A DNA stretch of 51,501 bases, taken from the NCBI RefSeq assembly GCF_022179305.1, contig NZ_BPQP01000021.1, forward strand, positions 1 through 51,501, given 5' to 3'. Below the pieces are notes generated by a model. It was not told the origin of the DNA. It did no database searches and saw nothing but the letters and a program-made list of their open reading frames with translations. Numbering within the stretch: position 1 is the stretch's first letter; every line of letters begins with the position of its first letter. Source of the stretch: Methylobacterium iners. Lineage in GTDB: Bacteria > Pseudomonadota > Alphaproteobacteria > Rhizobiales > Beijerinckiaceae. A program made the position numbers and the translations under genes. Of this stretch, positions 49,615 through 51,501 are shown piece by piece.

Positions 49615-51501
49615 ATGTCCCTGCGGACCAGCCTGACGCGTCGGCTGGCCGGGCCGCCGCCGCGGGCGGGCCAGATGGCCCCGCGCCAGACCTGGCTCAC
49701 CGACCCGCACACCATCCTGCGCGAGGGCGGCGGGACCGCGATGCCGCGGCGCCCAGGCCCGGCCCATCCGGTCCAGACATCAGCAGTCCAGGGTTGGCCG
49801 GATCACGTCTTCGACGACAGGGCGAGCCTCGATCGTCTCCCCGGCGCGCTCGGCGAGAGCCGCATCGACCTGAAGGCTTCGAGCCCCGGCGTGCTGATCC
49901 GCCAGCCCCGCCGCCCGGCCGCGATCGCGCCGGAGCCTGGGCAGACCCGCCCCGTCGCGGATCCGGCTGCGCCGTCCGTGCGCTACACCCGGACGCCGGA
50001 CCCGGTCCTGCACGAGCGCCGCCAGCGCGCGCTGGATGCCGAGCGCCTCGCGCAAGCCGAGGCCGAGGCCTTGCGCGAGCTGCAGAGGCTCGCAGCCGAG
50101 GAGACGGAGGCGCTTCGCCAAGAGTCTCTGCGCCAAGAGGTCCTGCGTCAGGAGGCCATGCGGCAGGAGGCGTCGTGCGCCGAGGCGGCCGCCCCGTCCT
50201 CGTCCCGCCACCAGCCCTTCGTGATGCCGCCGGACGTGCGCTTCTTTCGCAGCCCCGACCGCCGTCCGGCCCCCGCAGCCGCGCCGCGCCCCGCCGCGCC
50301 CGCGCCGCACGCGCCTGCCGATGCACCCGACTGGGCGCAGGTGCCGGATTGGTCGGACCTGCGCTCCTGGTTCGACGGGCGGGACTGGCCCGCCCTCGAG
50401 GCCTGGTCCGCGATCCAGGACGAGTCGAGGGCGCCGACCGCGCAGGCGGCCGCTCCCCTGGTGACGGCTCCAATGCCTGCGACGCCGATCGCGTCGATCG
50501 TGGCGAGTCCGGTCCCCGCGGCCGTGCCGCACCTCGCCGCCGTGCCGCCCGCGCCCATCTACGTCCTCGATCGCCTGATGCGCTTCGAGCCGGCGCGGGT
50601 CCCCTCCCCTGCCGACGGTCAGGACAACGCGGCGCTGACGCATCGTCCCCCGGCCCCGGGCTTCGCGGGCCTGCCGCCGACGCTCGGCGCCATGGCGGCC
50701 AGGGCCGCGATCCGGCAAGGCCGAGCGCGGCCCCAGGCTCCCTCCGTCGCGCTGCCGGCGGAGCCCGCCATCGTGGCCTTCGTCGCGCCGCCGGTCTCCG
50801 CTCCGGTCCCTGCGCCCGTCGCGCCTCCTGCGCCCGCCCCGGCACCGGTCGCGATCCCGCCCCGGCCCGTCCTGCTGCGCACGCCCAAGGCCGTCCTTCC
50901 GATGCCGGAGGAGGCGGACGAGGTCGATGCGATCGCGCTCGATGAAATAGTCGAGGTGGAGCCCGATGAGCCTGAGGCTCCCGTGCCGTCGCCCGTCGTC
51001 GTGACCGCGCCGGTCCAGCGCGTCGTCATGCCGGAGCCCCGCGCCACCCTGATCCCGGCCGGCCGGCACGTGCCGATGGCGGCCTTCGAGAACGCCGATT
51101 ACGAGCATCCCTCGCTCGAACTCCTGGCGGAGCCCGCCGAGAGCGGGGCGGAGGAGGTCGATTCCGACGTCCTCGAGCAGAACGCCCTCAACCTGCAGCA
51201 GACGGTCCAGGATTTCGGCGTGCGCGGCGACATCCTCGCCGTGCGGCCGGGCCCCGTGGTGACCCTCTACGAGCTCGAGCCCGCGCCGGGCACCAAGTCC
51301 AGCCGCGTCATCGGCCTCTCGGACGACATCGCGCGGTCCATGTCCGCCGTCTCCGCCCGCGTGGCGGTGGTGCCCGGCCGCAACGTCATCGGCATCGAGC
51401 TCCCCAACGAGACCCGCGAGACCGTGTACCTGCGCGAGCTGCTGGCCTCCGCCGATTTCGGCACGAGCAAGCACAAGCTCGCGCTGTGCCTGGGCAAGAA
51501 C
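49615..51501 (+). CDS. ftsK: FtsK/SpoIIIE-type DNA translocase (partial, N-terminal 629 residues)
   Basis: The frame is open to the window end, which falls just before the ATPase core. Residues 1-490 are a Pro/Ala/Arg-rich linker with a coiled-coil stretch at 133-190 including four LRQE-like units. No hydrophobic membrane segments are present, although typical FtsK has four at the N-terminus. Residues 493-629 are the FtsK alpha domain: YEHPSLELL, LQQTVQDFGVRGDILAVRPG, VTLYELEPAPGTKSSRVIGL and IGIELPN. It moves DNA at division or segregation. An in-frame ATG at 49510 is possible, but the added codons have low GC third positions. It is divergent from nadE. Confidence 0.85.
   Translation, partial: MSLRTSLTRRLAGPPPRAGQMAPRQTWLTDPHTILREGGGTAMPRRPGPAHPVQTSAVQGWPDHVFDDRASLDRLPGALGESRIDLKASSPGVLIRQPRRPAAIAPEPGQTRPVADPAAPSVRYTRTPDPVLHERRQRALDAERLAQAEAEALRELQRLAAEETEALRQESLRQEVLRQEAMRQEASCAEAAAPSSSRHQPFVMPPDVRFFRSPDRRPAPAAAPRPAAPAPHAPADAPDWAQVPDWSDLRSWFDGRDWPALEAWSAIQDESRAPTAQAAAPLVTAPMPATPIASIVASPVPAAVPHLAAVPPAPIYVLDRLMRFEPARVPSPADGQDNAALTHRPPAPGFAGLPPTLGAMAARAAIRQGRARPQAPSVALPAEPAIVAFVAPPVSAPVPAPVAPPAPAPAPVAIPPRPVLLRTPKAVLPMPEEADEVDAIALDEIVEVEPDEPEAPVPSPVVVTAPVQRVVMPEPRATLIPAGRHVPMAAFENADYEHPSLELLAEPAESGAEEVDSDVLEQNALNLQQTVQDFGVRGDILAVRPGPVVTLYELEPAPGTKSSRVIGLSDDIARSMSAVSARVAVVPGRNVIGIELPNETRETVYLRELLASADFGTSKHKLALCLGKN

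Overview
The window reads as chromosomal DNA of a high-GC alphaproteobacterium. Most likely it is a Rhizobiales member of the Methylobacterium/Methylorubrum type. This is an inference from the dense GC-rich coding, the alphaproteobacterial long dCTP deaminase, the transaldolase/phosphoglucose isomerase fusion, the NasT-NasS nitrate regulators and several families of GC-rich palindromic intergenic repeats. I recognise no tRNA, rRNA, insertion sequence, prophage or CRISPR array. About 40 genes are supported. Many longer open frames are antisense shadows.

Layout. 1-2.6 kb: the last codons of an upstream gene, then two secreted solute-binding proteins (LivK-like and TRAP DctP-like) with no membrane partners in the window. 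2.9-18.5 kb: a class II photolyase that converges on, and overlaps by 43 bp, a large leftward nitrate assimilation locus. In transcription order the locus is nasT, nasS, nrtA, nrtB, nrtD, a stand-alone NirB-like FAD protein, nirA, a CysJ-like reductase with an N-terminal [4Fe-4S] motif, nasA and cysG. 18.7-28.3 kb: a membrane-anchored hypothetical gene, a GH15 glucosidase, then transketolase, a transaldolase/glucose-6-phosphate isomerase fusion, a short-type 6-phosphogluconate dehydrogenase and 6-phosphogluconolactonase. 28.6-37.5 kb: dCTP deaminase and a small membrane protein (leftward); apaG, argE and speG (rightward); a secreted Gly/Arg-rich repeat protein, hslO, argF and argD (leftward). 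37.7-41.9 kb: five stop/start-overlapping genes (RidA, glycerophosphodiesterase, FemAB-like/GNAT, M20D amidohydrolase, glutathione peroxidase). 42-49.3 kb: a 900-residue Ig-like surface protein, a cation diffusion facilitator, HIT, PilZ, a small Cys-rich protein and glutamine-dependent NAD synthetase. 49.6 kb to the end: an FtsK/SpoIIIE-type translocase cut by the window edge, with no N-terminal membrane segments.

The best regulatory find is the leader between nasS and nrtA. On the minus strand it holds, in order, a sigma-54-type -24/-12 promoter, two adjacent hairpins whose six-base loops both have A at position 1 and G at position 4 (the ANTAR-target signature), and a U-tract terminator. 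The loop and 3' arm of the second hairpin can pair over 13 positions with the terminator's 3' arm, so hairpin and terminator would exclude each other. The nasT gene has its own sigma-54-type promoter. Together these suggest a two-level switch: nitrogen limitation through sigma-54/NtrC starts the transcript, and nitrate through NasS/NasT lets it pass the terminator.

Three families of palindromic repeats sit between genes, two of them inside the nitrate operon. In two families the arms appear flipped relative to the centre or to each other, as if the repeats were modular.
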